NCBI RefSeq assembly: GCF_000143415.4
Contig: NW_003314286.1
Span: 513,616 to 577,615 of the forward strand
Length of the DNA: 64,000 nt
Direction: 5' to 3'
Source of the DNA: Selaginella moellendorffii
Lineage: Eukaryota; Streptophyta; Lycopodiopsida; Selaginellales; Selaginellaceae
Of the stretch, positions 48,362 through 61,100 are shown in pieces. The position numbers and the translations under genes were made by a program. The number at the start of each line of letters is the position of its first letter. Position 1 is the stretch's first letter. The notes below the pieces were generated by a model. It was not told the DNA's origin. It saw nothing but the letters and a program-made list of their open reading frames with translations, and did not search any database.

Positions 48362-49233
48362 ATCATTGTGGTAGTAAGGTAAATGTGTCCATAAGGACTA
48401 GCCGACAGGTAACTTTCGATACCTAAAGTCACATTCGCAACAATATTGTCACTATGGATCCTTGAAACCTTAAGGGATAAAATAGCCACTAAAGGCTCTT
48501 TCACCAAACAATTACTCCTTTTTCAGTTGGTTTAAAGAGAGAGAGATAAAGTGTGCTACATATTACATGTGGTACCAAAGAATAAGTCTCAATGAATACT
48601 ATCCAATGAGATTGGGCAACTAATCTCATTATATATATAAAGATGAAAATAATGATCCAAGTGGGTACATGTTTAAGTTGTTTGGGTGTTATGACTTTAC
48701 ATTCATTCTTTGAGTGTGGATTTTGGTTACGTTTTTGTACTATATTGTGTGAGCTTGCACGTGGGTTTATAGGGTGGATTGAGATGTACCATATGTATGA
48801 GTTTGCACTTGAGCTCGTGTGTGAGATACATTAGCAACTTAAGGTTATACTTTGTGTTAATAGGATTAATGTTAGCTTATTGGTGGTTACCATAAGTTGA
48901 ACCATGTACTGTGGGTAAAAGAAAACCTTCCTTAGGTTTGTTATAAATAGTGAATAGGTTGATTTGTAACTTTTTAGCATGATACTAGTGAATCCTTCAT
49001 AGACATGATTATAAATAGATCAATCAAAATTGTAAGGATTGGTTCAAGTAGTTATTGTTGTACTCTCTCATAAACATTTTTTGGATTGGACTAAAGGCAA
49101 TGCAAATACAAACTTGAGGTTTGGTCAAAGATAAGACCAAAAAGAAAGTTATTAGGGATAAAGGATCAAACATATAAATCATTTTCTTTACTTAGAGAGG
49201 TGATTTCTAATGAAGTGTTAAATCATTGCTCAT
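48362..49233. other. Spacer between elements A and B
   Basis: AT-rich, no gene. 48394-48432 repeats the RYRKLPVG-coding stretch of the gag remnant at 160-205, on the same strand. Confidence 0.6.
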
Positions 49234-49257
49234 AAGCTCTATTTCGTTAAAGTGGGA
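49234..49257. repeat. Left terminal inverted repeat of element B
   Basis: AAGCTCTATTTCGTTAAAGT then GGGA; a perfect inverted match to 62413-62436. Flanked outside by TCAT. The 400 bp inside it up to 49665 holds one palindrome (49609-49630) and no ORF. Confidence 0.85.
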
Positions 49258-49664
49258 ATTGTCATTATCCCACTTGTAAAATAAGGTTTCCAAACCTTTA
49301 TATAGTATATAAATATAACAAAATTCAACTGCATTGAGGCACATGCCATTTTATTTTAAACAAGGAAATGTCTACTCAATCACTTCTCACTGCTTCACCT
49401 CTCTCTTCTCCTTGTCATTGTCGTCCAATTTCTTTCCATCCTTTTAATATTGGCTCAGTTGCTCCGAGTCTAGGTGGAGCCCAAGTCCCCATTCAATCTT
49501 TACTTTCCCCTTATTAATAAAACAACTTCGTAGACTTCCAATAACATGCTGTAACACTTCTAGTATAATGCAAATCCTCTCAAAGAATTGTCTTTTAATA
49601 TTAATACAATGGCATGGAACCCCATGCCATAATAAGTTACATTTTTAAATAAATACATGCCATC

Positions 49665-52600
49665 TCAGACTGTTATTTTTTGCCTCCAACGCCTATACAA
49701 TAATCTTGGAATTTCATCACTCTCCACACTATCAGGATTTAAACCCAATAGTAATGCCATCTCTTCTCTAATACGTCCACGCTCATGTTCAGTGGTCGAA
49801 GAACCCATCCGGTTGAGCAGATTATGGAGATGCGGATAGTGCTTGGCTAGACAATATACATGCCATAAATGATGACTGGTGTCTGTCCGATCAAATGGCT
49901 TCTGATATACCGTTCCATCTGCCATTTGGTTGATTTCTGCAGCCACCTCCTGGACTGGCCGGTTCTCTATCACCATCGCTTCAAGCCGTTTTGCAAGGTC
50001 CCCCAGAACATACGGTTTCTTCTCCCTAGTTTCTATACTGCAAGAGATGGGGTGCACTGCATATGTGTGCGTGTTCGCTGCAGTTTTAATCGGCGAGTCA
50101 TCGATGATGAGGATTTCACTTGACCTAGCAGTCCGGTTTATCACTACAGCCTCTGCCTTGACGAAGATGGGCTTGCTACCCCTCACATGGACCATAGTCA
50201 AGCAATCCTCCTGCGTTAGGAGAAAGTCAAATGGTAATATTACTCGCGTCTGATCGTGCATCATCTGTAGCAACGTTAATGCATTGTGGCGCATCATGGA
50301 TGTCCAAACTCCCAATTGCAAATTGAACCCTGCCCTCTGTTTTAAGTGTCGCATGGTCATTATTAGATCCCGCAGTTTCTCCCGTGTGATTAATGTGAAT
50401 CTGTCTCTTTTGACCAACTTGCGACCGCAGGCTTTGGAGGGTGCAGTGACATTCGAGGACGAGCCACGCTCATGGGAGAAAAGGACACCGTTCAGATCAA
50501 AAACGATACAGTACTTTCGCCGTGACTCTGAAATGAAATGCGTCAGCATAAAAAATGGTACAAGTCAATTTTACCATCTACAATATTAGCGAATGGTGCT
50601 CCCGATGGTCGTTCAGAGGGTTTTGGTCGAGGAAACGTGAAGGGCGGAAATACTCTCCTCTGCAATGTGGGGTCAATCGCATCCGATGGCGTGTGGGCAC
50701 ATGCCATTTCAGCTGTAGACTCTGGTACAACTGGCTCAACAGTGGCATGGGGTGGTTCCGATGGCGTGTGATCACACGCCATTTCAGCTGGTGCCTCCGT
50801 TGGCAAAGTGGACATGACCAAACAGGCAGCAGGGGCGGTGTAGGGAGGTTCCAACGGCGCGTAGTCAGACGATTGGGCACACGTTGGAAATGAGGATACG
50901 ACCGGCTCGGCGGCTGGGGCGGCCTCATGCGGGTCCAATGGCGCCTGGTCACCGTCAGTTGGATACGTGGACAAGATTGACTCAGTGGTATGGGCAGCAT
51001 CAAGTGGAGCGTGGTCAGCTTGCTTGGCGTTGATATGGATAGTAGCCTCCACCAGCTCTGATGACTCTTGCATGCAAGTAGAGTCCACTGGCGGATCCAT
51101 ATGCATGTCCAAATATCTCCCTTCGATTGAGATGGTATCCTCCCGTGCTACTAAAAACAAACTCATTAGCACATTGAATCGACTATACTGTATTTACCAT
51201 CAACTGCTATTGAGGAACTAGGACCGATATCACTTGGGCGCACTGCTGATTCTGAAGGATTGGACATACGTTTCGACCCTTGCTTGGCACTATCCTTCCT
51301 CGACACTAAAGGCTAGAGTTTGTATCTTAATTCAACTGAATAATCTCTACTTACCATTTCTTCTGCGACCTACATGGACAATGTTAGAAATGGTAAAAGG
51401 TTAGGAATGGATGTACTATTATTTACCTGATGGTTTGTCTTGTATGACCTTCCTCCGCTGCTCTTTGGCCACCTCAGGCTGGCCATCATCGTCATCATCG
51501 TCATCGTCGTTATTGTGATCGTCACCATTGTGAGGACCATCCAAGTCCTCTTCGTCCTCCTCTTCTTCGTCCTCCTCTTCGTCCTTCTGGTCTTCCTGCT
51601 CATTATCTTTCTCTGGCTCCTCATCCCCCTCTTGCATTTCTTCCATAGGCTGCTCAGGCTGGATTGCTTGTTTTTCCAGGACCATCTTGGAAAAATCATC
51701 TGGCCGAGTCTCCATCTCAAAATACAAGACATCCATAGCCTGTTTTAGTGCGTGACCTAGGACCGTATTCTCACCCGACTGTCTTAACATGGTTTCTGCA
51801 CGTTCTTGCACCCTTCGAAGACGACGAGATGAGAAAAATGTGGCCCTGACTTGAAAAGCATCCCTCATCCATTGTACCTCTCCATTGAGATTGGGGAAGG
51901 GGAGTCCGCCATAGGAATCTGAGTCAGAAGGTGGTGACTGGCTCCTTTCACTCAGCCCTTGATCTGCAATGAATGGCATGAGCACACACGCTATAACCGC
52001 GAGGCATTACCTATCATCTTTTCGTTGCCCTTCTTCCTTTTCGAATCAAACGCCTCTGATCCCGACGACTGTCCAACGTGCTTTCGCTTTTTATGACCAC
52101 TGTCAGTTTGAGCTTGGCTGGTGCTTGCCTGTTTTGCCTTTGAAGAAGTGTCTCCTGCAAGGAATGGCATGAGACCACACGCCATTGCAAATATAATTTG
52201 TACCTCCTTTTTTCCTATTGCTTGTCTGTTTGTCCTTCTTCGACGCGCCACCAGTGCGCTTTTCAGTCCTCGTGTCTGAATATTCACAACGATCTATAAT
52301 CAAAATGGCGTGAGGCCTCATGTGACCTTACCTTGTGCAGGTTGTGACCTCGGCCTAACATCAGTAGCTGTTAACGCCGTTTCAGCATCTGGGGGTGGCC
52401 ACGCTCCTGCATACAGAGCTTGTGAGATAACATTTAAACTTAAAGTGCGTACTCACCAGGTTCGTAGAGAAAATACTGTTTTTCTTTGGCAACTGTAATT
52501 ATATGCTCCATTGAAGTCACCTCTTCAATGGAGTTTGTCACCGCAACACACGGGACACCCTTGAGTAGTGCGGCTCGAAAGAATAGTCCGCCGCAGTTGT

Positions 52601-55173
52601 ACTCGACAACGCATTTGCCCTTGGAGTCACCCGCTATTGCGTTGAAGACCCAGCTGAGCATTTCCCATGCTGCACCTGGAGCTTTCTTTGGATTCGAAAG
52701 CTCCATAGCCGTCTTCAGTTCCTCAGGCACGGGTAAATTGACCTCCCTCAGATCAATTCGATCGGCTTTGTTGAACGAAGCTGGGAAGTCACTCCAGTCC
52801 CACTCTGCTGCAAGACCAATAACAAGGGCGACTGTGAAGATGCGGACATTCGTCGGTATCTTCTTCTTAGCCATTATCCCATGGATCTCCCGCATCTCCT
52901 TGCCTTTCAACCGAGCCTTCACCTCGTTCAAGGCCTTCCAGAACTTGTGATAGGATTCGGAGTCGTAGATCATATAGTGGACTGAAGATTCCACCTCCGC
53001 AAGTCCCACCATTAAGTCAATGATGGAGCTGACTTCGTCTGCATGAGTGATCTCCTCGTTTGTGAAGTCCATCACACAAAAGATGTTCTTGACCTGCTCA
53101 TCTCCGCGGGAAACGATGCTCCTCCACCTTTGATCCTCATCCGAATTCACGTATACCCGGTAAGGTTCTCGATAGGCCTCTGCTGCGGGGTCGAGCTGTT
53201 TCTGAAGCCGGCGGTCGACATCCCTCTTAATGAAATTTGGATACTGATCCAACTTCTCAGCTTTACTTTTCGTGGCATCCCGCAGCAGATCGATGAACTT
53301 GGGGGCCCCCTTCACGTACTCGTCGATGTCTTCATTTGACAAGTCCAGCTCTTCCATCATCTCTTGCGTGGTGTCGATGCTCACCCTTGCCACGGCCACT
53401 TGCTCGAAGATCCAATCCTTCAATAGCGCACGAGCTCTCAGAGTCGTGCACAAGTCCTCGTATGTCACAATATGGCCGGGAGTCATTTTGGTCTTGTTGA
53501 AGACTACCTCACCAAGTAGAAGAGCATTAGCCACTGTCAGAAGGTCGTCGTCGTCTAGAGACCGCGAGAAACGCAAGGCGTTGAGCTTCAAATCATTGGG
53601 CTTCCGGCCGTCCTCCACACCCATTGAGTTTAGCAACTCCCCGTCATGGTACCTCCTTAGCACATCTACCCATTTGTCAAAAACAACTTTTGTCGCGAGT
53701 AGAATGTTATGGATGCTGAGTGTGTCATTGACCCCCAGTGTTTTCGAGAGAAGACTCGAGAATTCCTGCAATGGAAATGGCGTGAGGCCACATGCTATGC
53801 CACATGCAACGAGGCTTACCTGCCAGGCGCTAGTTGCTAGTGCACGTCCTTGTCCTGGTTTTTGTGGCTTCTTCAGTTGAACCCAGAGCTTCCGTGTTCG
53901 TGCCAATGTCTCGTGCAGACCCGATTTGTAGCACGTTTCTTGCTTGACATTCTGCGCGTGGGAGATGTATATGATAGATCGGAGGGGCGAGTTGCCTTTT
54001 ATCAGGCGGACAACTCTTGTCTTGAAGACTTTCTTCACCTCCTCGCCCACCATAATATCCACAACTATCTGTTGCATCGCCAAGCTAGAATGCTGCCCGG
54101 AGACGGCATAGAACCGGATGTTCTGATCGTCCAACACCTTCCTATTGATCAAGTCTGGAAACCTCGTCTCGCCCTTCATTGTTCGGTAGTAGGGGATCAC
54201 GTCTGCGATGTCGGGTGTTACTGGACTTGCCAGCATCTTCTGCTTCAGTTTCTCCACCCACTCATCAGATACTAGCCTGTGGTTGTATTTGCTTTGGATC
54301 TCGATACGGCTCACGTCGATTGTATATACTTTGTTGGAATAGTAACAAGTACTATTATCTGCGACGATTTTTGCTGCCTCTTCTTGCTCTTTCTGCTCTT
54401 TGCGGCTCTTCTTTTTGGTGGGTGTAGTGTTCGAACCCGAGGCAATGGCATCACCGAGTAGCTTCTTTTTTGGAGCAGCAGAGTCGGACGTCGGCTTGAG
54501 CTTGACCACCCTTTTCTGCTTCGGGGTAGTTTCCAGATCGACCCCCTTCCCCTTCGCTTCGCAAACTGGAGGCACTCTCAACGGCTCAATGTTGGAATAT
54601 AGTTTTTGAACATCGCCGTAGGTGAGGTCCGTGGATTCCATGTGATCTTCATAGACCCGCAGCGTCTTTGAAATTGTGGGCCTCCTGGACAACCTCTCCC
54701 TAGCTCCCTCTAGGAATTCCTCATAGCCGCTGCCCCCCTCCGGGAAGCCGCTAGGATGTGCAAGGTGGATCTTGAAGGCGGACGCTGTCTCTACCACAAG
54801 TGCCAGTCCATATTCTTGCATGGAACTGCATGGAGTGTCTGTCACTTGGATGAGGATCCCCATGCATTCTTTTCTCCCACCATCTGTGTTGTACAGCATC
54901 AGATCCTCGCCTTCCATCCCGAAAGTCCAACTGGTGAGCTCCTCCCCCTTCTCTGCATCCACATTGACAGTGGCTGGAAGAAGAACGCAATTCCTCGCCT
55001 GTTCAAAAATGCACAACAATTAGAGTTGACAGATGAAAAGCTAGCAGCTGGAAATAACGTGAGGCCACACGCCATTCACCACTGCATCAGATGTCTTGAG
55101 GCTGCATCCTAAGATGGCGTGAGGCTACACGCCATCTGTAACCGGACTGCACTCGAGAGCCCAATCGGTGCAT
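49665..55173 (-). CDS. Giant ParB/Srx-like - methyltransferase-like - FCP1-like phosphatase protein
   Basis: My model joins exons 55173-55143, 55108-55080, 54998-53820, 53765-52457, 52406-52332, 52293-52204, 52154-52011, 51963-51427, 51369-51355 (a 15-nt microexon), 51305-51198, 51150-50575 and 50527-49665 into 1,651 codons with no stop, all introns GT-AG. Residues ~245-345 are ParB-like (YTIDVSRIEIQSKYNHRLVS...FYAVSGQHSSLA), preceded by a basic KKKSRKEQK. CVVEYNCGGLFFRAALLKG aligns with the SAM motif of element M's gene but lacks GSG, so catalysis is doubtful. An acidic Glu/Asp tract and Pro/Thr linkers follow. The C-terminal ~280 residues are an FCP1/NIF-type HAD phosphatase: FDLNGVLFS (~1374, second Asp replaced by Asn), WTS (~1439), LIIDDSP (~1505). 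Likely nuclear; may bind the element's palindromes. The start is uncertain. Confidence 0.65.
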
Positions 55174-55238
55174 GCCAATGTTGCTACTGAATGGCATGTG
55201 GCCTCATGCCATTTTCTACTTCGTCTAAAAGACTTACC

Positions 55239-58161
55239 ATTTGAAGCCGAATGGAGGCCGTGACAATCGAGGCCGGACTCGCTGGCGAATGTGCACTGTG
55301 TGTGCAGCGGATCGTAGCAGCAAGGCTACTCTGCCACTTACAGTTGGAGAGTGGTGCTGAAATCTCCCGGGACGCCAAGTGGGCTGCGTGTGGGTGGTGG
55401 AGTGGGCGGCGGAGTTGGCGGCGAAGTTACAAACTGGGTGTGTCTTGAAGTGGACGCCGATGCACACGAGCGCGATGCGAGCGCGAGTGGACGCCGATGC
55501 ACACGAGAAACCTGTAGAGAAGTGAGCGTGATCGCGAGTGGGAGCGCGATGCGAGCGGGAGCGCGAGTGTGCGAGCGCGAGTACAAAGCAAAATGCAAAA
55601 CCTAACCTCACACGCGCGAAATGTCACAACGGTTGGTAATCCCGCCACGTCATCATTCCTCGGACTTGGGCGCCACCATTAATTTCTGGATTGCCGCGCG
55701 CATGCAAGCATGCAAAATCCAAAAGAAATCCGCAACGTCATCATTCCTCGGACTGCATGCACGCGAAATCCAAAAGAAAGATCATGATTGGGATATCATT
55801 TAATACCCTCGCTATATTTATACCATGCATGATTGGATATTCCAAAGCATCTTGTATTTCCAAAAATGGCAGATGTTCAGCTAAATAAAGAAATTCTATC
55901 TGTTTCTATTTTTCTCTCAAATCAATATTATAGCGTGTGGGCTCATGCAATTTTGAACCAAAGAAACCCAAAAAACGTTGGACCCAAAATATTTTGAAAA
56001 AACCCAAAAAACCCTAAACATTTTAAACCCAAAAATCCAGGCGTCCTGTGGCGTTATTCCTTGAATGGCGTGTGGGCGCATGCCATTTTCAGGGCCAAAT
56101 GCTGAATGGAGAAAAATTCCCTTTCAGTGCAAATGCTGCAAGAGGCAGATGCCGAGCACAAAGGACTGTAACTACCTCACATGACACAGATAAACTTTTC
56201 TCTATTTGGCAAAGATAAACTTTATAGCGTGTGGGCTCATGCAATTTTGAACCCAAAAAATGCACCAAAAAATTCTCGGCGTCATCTGGCATTATCTCTT
56301 GAATGGCGTGGGGCCGCATGCCATTTTCAGGGGCACATAGGAGTATATTCCTAGGATATTCTGACACGCGCGAGATTTTTTTGAGTTTTCTAGAGATCCA
56401 ACCGTTAGATCGCAACTAGATTTTACAGAATGGTATACAATGTCTTTCTTGATGACCCTGCAAAGAAGCATCTCAATCGGACAACACATGAGACCACACG
56501 AGCCTTACAATGTTTCAGGGGCATTTGCCATAGATCCGACCGTTATTTTGCTCCAAGATTTCACAGTTTGGTGTGCATTGACCTTTCCATCGAAACTGCA
56601 AAGGGACATCACAATCAGATGCGGGATCACAAGAAACTAACTTCACTAACTCTGGTTTCACCAAGATCTACGTAAGGAGTTATGAAATGAAAGGACCCTC
56701 TCTATTGAAATGTGTTTATGGTCCTAGGGGCATTGTGACATATCAAAGGATTTTGCATCAAGTTCTGTATTTGCATGTTTATCAAGCTACTGAATTGCTA
56801 AACCCTAAACCCTAAACCCTAAACCCTAAACATGTGGCAAATGCTGCGTGAAGAAAGATGCCCTTTCTGGGCAAATGCTGTAAGAGGCAGATGCCGAGCA
56901 GATGTATCTCAGGCTAGCGAAGGGGACGAACGAAAGCTAGCTATAAACATGACGGGATGCAAATAGATTACTAGGCTGGTCCTACGAAAATCAAAAACCA
57001 TAATTGAAAACATTGAAAATGCAAAAAGAAAGGTTTATAATATTTTTGAATTTTAGGCAACCAAAGGAATGTAAGTAGGGCATGTGTTTGTAAGTTTAAA
57101 AATGCCTCAACCACTTAAATTCCCAAGTAAATAAAGCTGTTTTTATTTTTGGTACAGGTAAACTTTATAGCGTGTGGGTTCATGCAATTTTGAACCCAAA
57201 AATGCACCAAAAAATGCTCGACTAGCATTATTCTTTGAATGGCGTGTGGCCTTATGTCGAGCATTATTCTTTGAATGGCGTGTGGCCTTATATTGCCATA
57301 AATGGACGTACACACACAGCGTAATTATTCCTTTACACGGCGAATAATCTTGGCGCGGATTGCTGACATGGCATGGCAAAGTTCGAATCACTGACATGGC
57401 ACAGCTGGATCGAGGCAAGGACATGATGTGACAAAGTTCAACCTCCGACAGCAAAGTCTAGAAGCTACTCAGTTTGAAATTTGTCAGAGGAATCATAAGA
57501 TCTGGTTTGTCAGAGGATTTGATGTGACGTTCAAGCGTGTGTTATTTTTGAATTCTCGAACTCATTCCTAGGTCTATCATTTTTGTGCGCCGTGTTCTTG
57601 GTTCCGCTGAGCGCAGTGAGCGCTGCTTGTGTAAGCGGCGTTGTGGGCTGTGGTTTATGCGTCTACGAGCGGTTGCGGCATTGCGAGCGCCATTGCGAGC
57701 GGCAGTTTATGCGAGTGGCAGTTTGTGCGAGCGGCGCTACGAGCAGTTGCGGTGTTGCGAGCGGCGCTACGAGTAGTTGCGGTGTTGCGAGCGGCACTGT
57801 CTTTGGTGTGGCTACCGCTTCCTCTTGATATTCGGCACTTGTGCTTCCTGGTATGTTCACCATGGAATGGCTTAGGACCACATTTAGAAATGGCATGAGG
57901 CCACATGCCATCTTGGGCCCTTGCAATTTCATGGCTAGCGTATTGTCATGTATGTTTTTACTTGCCTGCAGCTGTGTGTATATCAAGATGGCATGAGGCC
58001 TCATGCCAATTTTGTGAATGCGAAATTTCACGTGGGTGTCAATAGCATGTTTGAATAATGGCATGTGGCCTCATGCTATTGAGGTTGTTTGGTATGTTAT
58101 GATTTAGGCCATTCTCCAATCATTTTTTGTATGGTCTTAACTTCTTTTCTACACTTTCAGA
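55239..58161. promoter_or_regulatory. Divergent intergenic region of element B
   Basis: Between the two long genes. Contains about nine palindromes, the telomere-type repeat at 56799-56831 and a GCGAGCGGC-rich leader (57583-57800). TATATTTA at 55813 is a possible plus-strand TATA box. The palindrome-rich 57850-58160 reads like an intron of the transposase leader (acceptor ACTTTCAG just before the ATG). A GC-rich stretch at 55240-55620 may be the leader of the minus gene; its reading frame is not conserved in A, which argues that it is untranslated. Confidence 0.5.
56799..56831. repeat. Interstitial telomere-type repeat (4.7 units)
   Basis: One 7-bp TAAACCC unit longer than at 42113-42138 in element A. 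Confidence 0.85.
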
Positions 58162-61100
58162 ATGGCCTTCAGGGTTGGGGAAAAGGTTTACATTTTGAAT
58201 GGTGGGAAGAGAGTTGCAAAAGGGACCCTTGTGTCTATGGATCGGAACTTTGTTATACACTGTGAAAGGCTTGGGGAAGGCAATGCTGCTGTATCAGTAG
58301 AGACTGTCTTCGATGGGAATGTGGTCGCTATTGAACGAGGAGAGATGGTCGTCGGGGTAAATGTTGTTGTTGCCTTGAAAAATCTTCAGAAGAAAGCAGA
58401 TGTTGGGGACAGCGCAAGTGCGACGCATGTTCCCTCCGTGGATCTTAAGAACCGTGCTACATGGATTCAGGCAAAAGTGTTTCTAAACAACCCCGAGGGG
58501 GAGGTGGTAGCTGAGGGCTTAGCCACAGTTGTCGATCCAAGAGATGCGGTTGCTAATCAAGAATTGGGCTGGGATGATATTGGAGTTGCGATTTTAGAGG
58601 TTGTTGACACAGAAGAAAACAGTCTGACTATTGGAAGCATTGTGCGGTGGAAATTGAGGCACTTAGTGTTTGAGAATGTGAAGGATTCACAATCAAACAC
58701 CACTACAACTGATGACAGAACATCTCTTCATGGGAAAAGAAAGTACACCTTCCTAAAGCGCAGCCAAAGGGATCTGAGCAACGAACCGAAAAGGCAGAAA
58801 ATGGCGATGGAGGTTCGAATGGTCTCGACAGTTGCTTGTTGCAAGAGGAGGTGCTGTCAACATGCTGATTGGGATGCTATTGAAGAGGAGAGAGCAAGAT
58901 ACAAGACATTGTCCTGGAAGGCAGCTCGCAATTTTGTGTATGAGGCATTACGGTCATCTGTTGATGCTTCAGAACATCAGGTGGGGGGCATGGTCTTCCA
59001 GAGGGGTTTGGTCTGCATGAAGGCATGGAAAATCATTTATGGAGTCCCTCGAAGCACATTCTACAGAATCAAAACTGAGTTCGAGGAACAAAGGGTTCAA
59101 CAGGCAGTCCATGGGAACGACGGTACGCACAAAACCAGGGGTCATGTTGTATATGGAGAGGCAATCTTCAAGAGGTTTGTCGAGACATGTAGCGAGCAGC
59201 AACCACATAAAACCCGCCTCTTGGAAGATGGAACACGAGACACCCAACGAGTTCTCCCTTCCATGTATACCAAGGGGGCCATAATGGAAGATGTGAATCG
59301 GGAACTCCAGAGTAATGGCTACAGGAAGCTGAGCCAATCTAGATTTAGTAGATTGTGGAGCAACAGGTTCAGGGATGTGAGTATAGGAAAGTACTCCAGC
59401 TTTTCAAAGTGTGACGAGTGCACTGCTATCAAAATGGCTTTGTCGAAGAATTCTTGCAGCGCTCAAGAGCGAGAGACGTTGGTTAGAAGGCGGCTCGACC
59501 ACAACATCGAGCAGAGAAGCTGCAGGACTGCATATTATCATAACAGGATTCTCTCCATGGAGAGACCTGACTCTTACCTCTGCATCATCCACGACAAAAT
59601 GGACCAGAAAAAGACGTGCTTACCTCGACTCAATCCTGCCCCCAAGGCAATCTCTTCATCCATGCAGCTGCCTGTGTCTCTGTTTGGCATAATCGCTCAT
59701 GGGCATGGTGCCCAGAACTATGGGAACTTCTTTGTACCTCTATGGGGTGGCGGGGGTGCAAACATGATGATTGCGTCCCTAGCAAAACACTTAAGGTCTC
59801 TGCAAAGTGCGCAGACTGAGCTGAACGGCCAACCCTTGCATAAGGCCCTTGTCGATCGAACCCCATACAGGGTTCAGCTGGAGGAGGAGCAAAGGCTTGC
59901 AGTATCGCGTGGGGCCCCATGCCATCCCAGTGAATATGTTGGCCGTCAGATTGTAGGGTTATCACGTGAGGCCTCATGCCATTCCGACGAGGCTGGTCGC
60001 CCGGTGAATGCACAGCCTCATCCAAACGAAGCAGAATCTCAAGGAAGTTCTTGCGGCCGATGTGGCCTTCCACCCCATCTTCTGCTCCAAACAGACAATG
60101 CTGGCAGTGAGAACAAAAACATGTACGTCTTCGCGTACTTGGCGATGCTTGTTGCCAAAGGCATATTTGAAACGGTTACACTTGGCTTTCTCATGGTTGG
60201 GCACACTCATGAAGACGTCGATGCCATGTTCAGTCACCTGGCAGAGTCCCTCCGGCGATCCAATGTCCTCACCCTCCCACAACTCTACGATGAATTCCAA
60301 AATTGCATCAAAGGCACTGTTGAAGCTGCACTTCTGACAGAGGTTCCAGACTTTAAGGGGTTTGTAAGAGGCTACATCAGGGATGGATCCGAAACGCTGA
60401 TTGGCCACTCCAAGCCTCTTCAGTTTCATTTCAGCATGTGTGACGGTGCTCCAGTGATGAGGTACAAGATGAGAGAATGGGACACAGTGTGGCTGCCAGT
60501 GGACGGCATTGAACTCTTCAAGAGAGATCCCATAACTGGGGAACCTATGATTCCTCAGGGTTCCCCACGGCCGATGCACCCGGATGGACTCAAAGACCAG
60601 GAAAGTATAGTGGCCGGGATTAGACAGCATATTGCCTTCTGGAAGAGGGGGTTGGTGTTTGGTGGAGAATCCTATTTTCAGAGGTGCAAGCCTTTGCTCG
60701 AATACTGGGAGAAGATTATATCTGCTATCCAAAATGGGCCGGTTGTATATGAAGAATTGGAAGAGTCCTTTTGGCCAGAACCCAGAGCACCAGATAGTAG
60801 CGGAACAATGTCCTCTGGAAATGCAGTGACAGATAACGATGTTGAGGATCACTATTGTGGGCCGAGGAACAAGAAGCCGGATTCAGCATTCAATCCAGTA
60901 CAGGTCTGCAAAGGAATGGTCGTGCTTGTCAGACCCAGTAATAAAAAACAAATGATATGGGTGGGGCGCTGCATCACTGATGCAGAGGAGGACGCGGAAA
61001 CTAACTCCTTCAATGTAACTGTGGAGTGGTTCAAGCCAAGTTCCGGATATACGAAGGATTGCCTAGAAAAGAGATGGGTGCTGAATCCAAGGGATCCCAG

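Noticed and set aside
55234-55611. N-terminal extension with a signal-peptide-like start (MRLGFAFCF) for the ParB-like gene
   Set aside because: The frame is not conserved in copy A, so it is more likely 5' untranslated sequence; the ATG at 55173 is conserved.
37370-58064. Many short ORFs containing MRPHAI, MACGLMPF or VWSHAIP peptides
   Set aside because: These peptides are translations of the 22-bp palindromic motif in different frames, mostly in introns and intergenic DNA; they are not a protein family.
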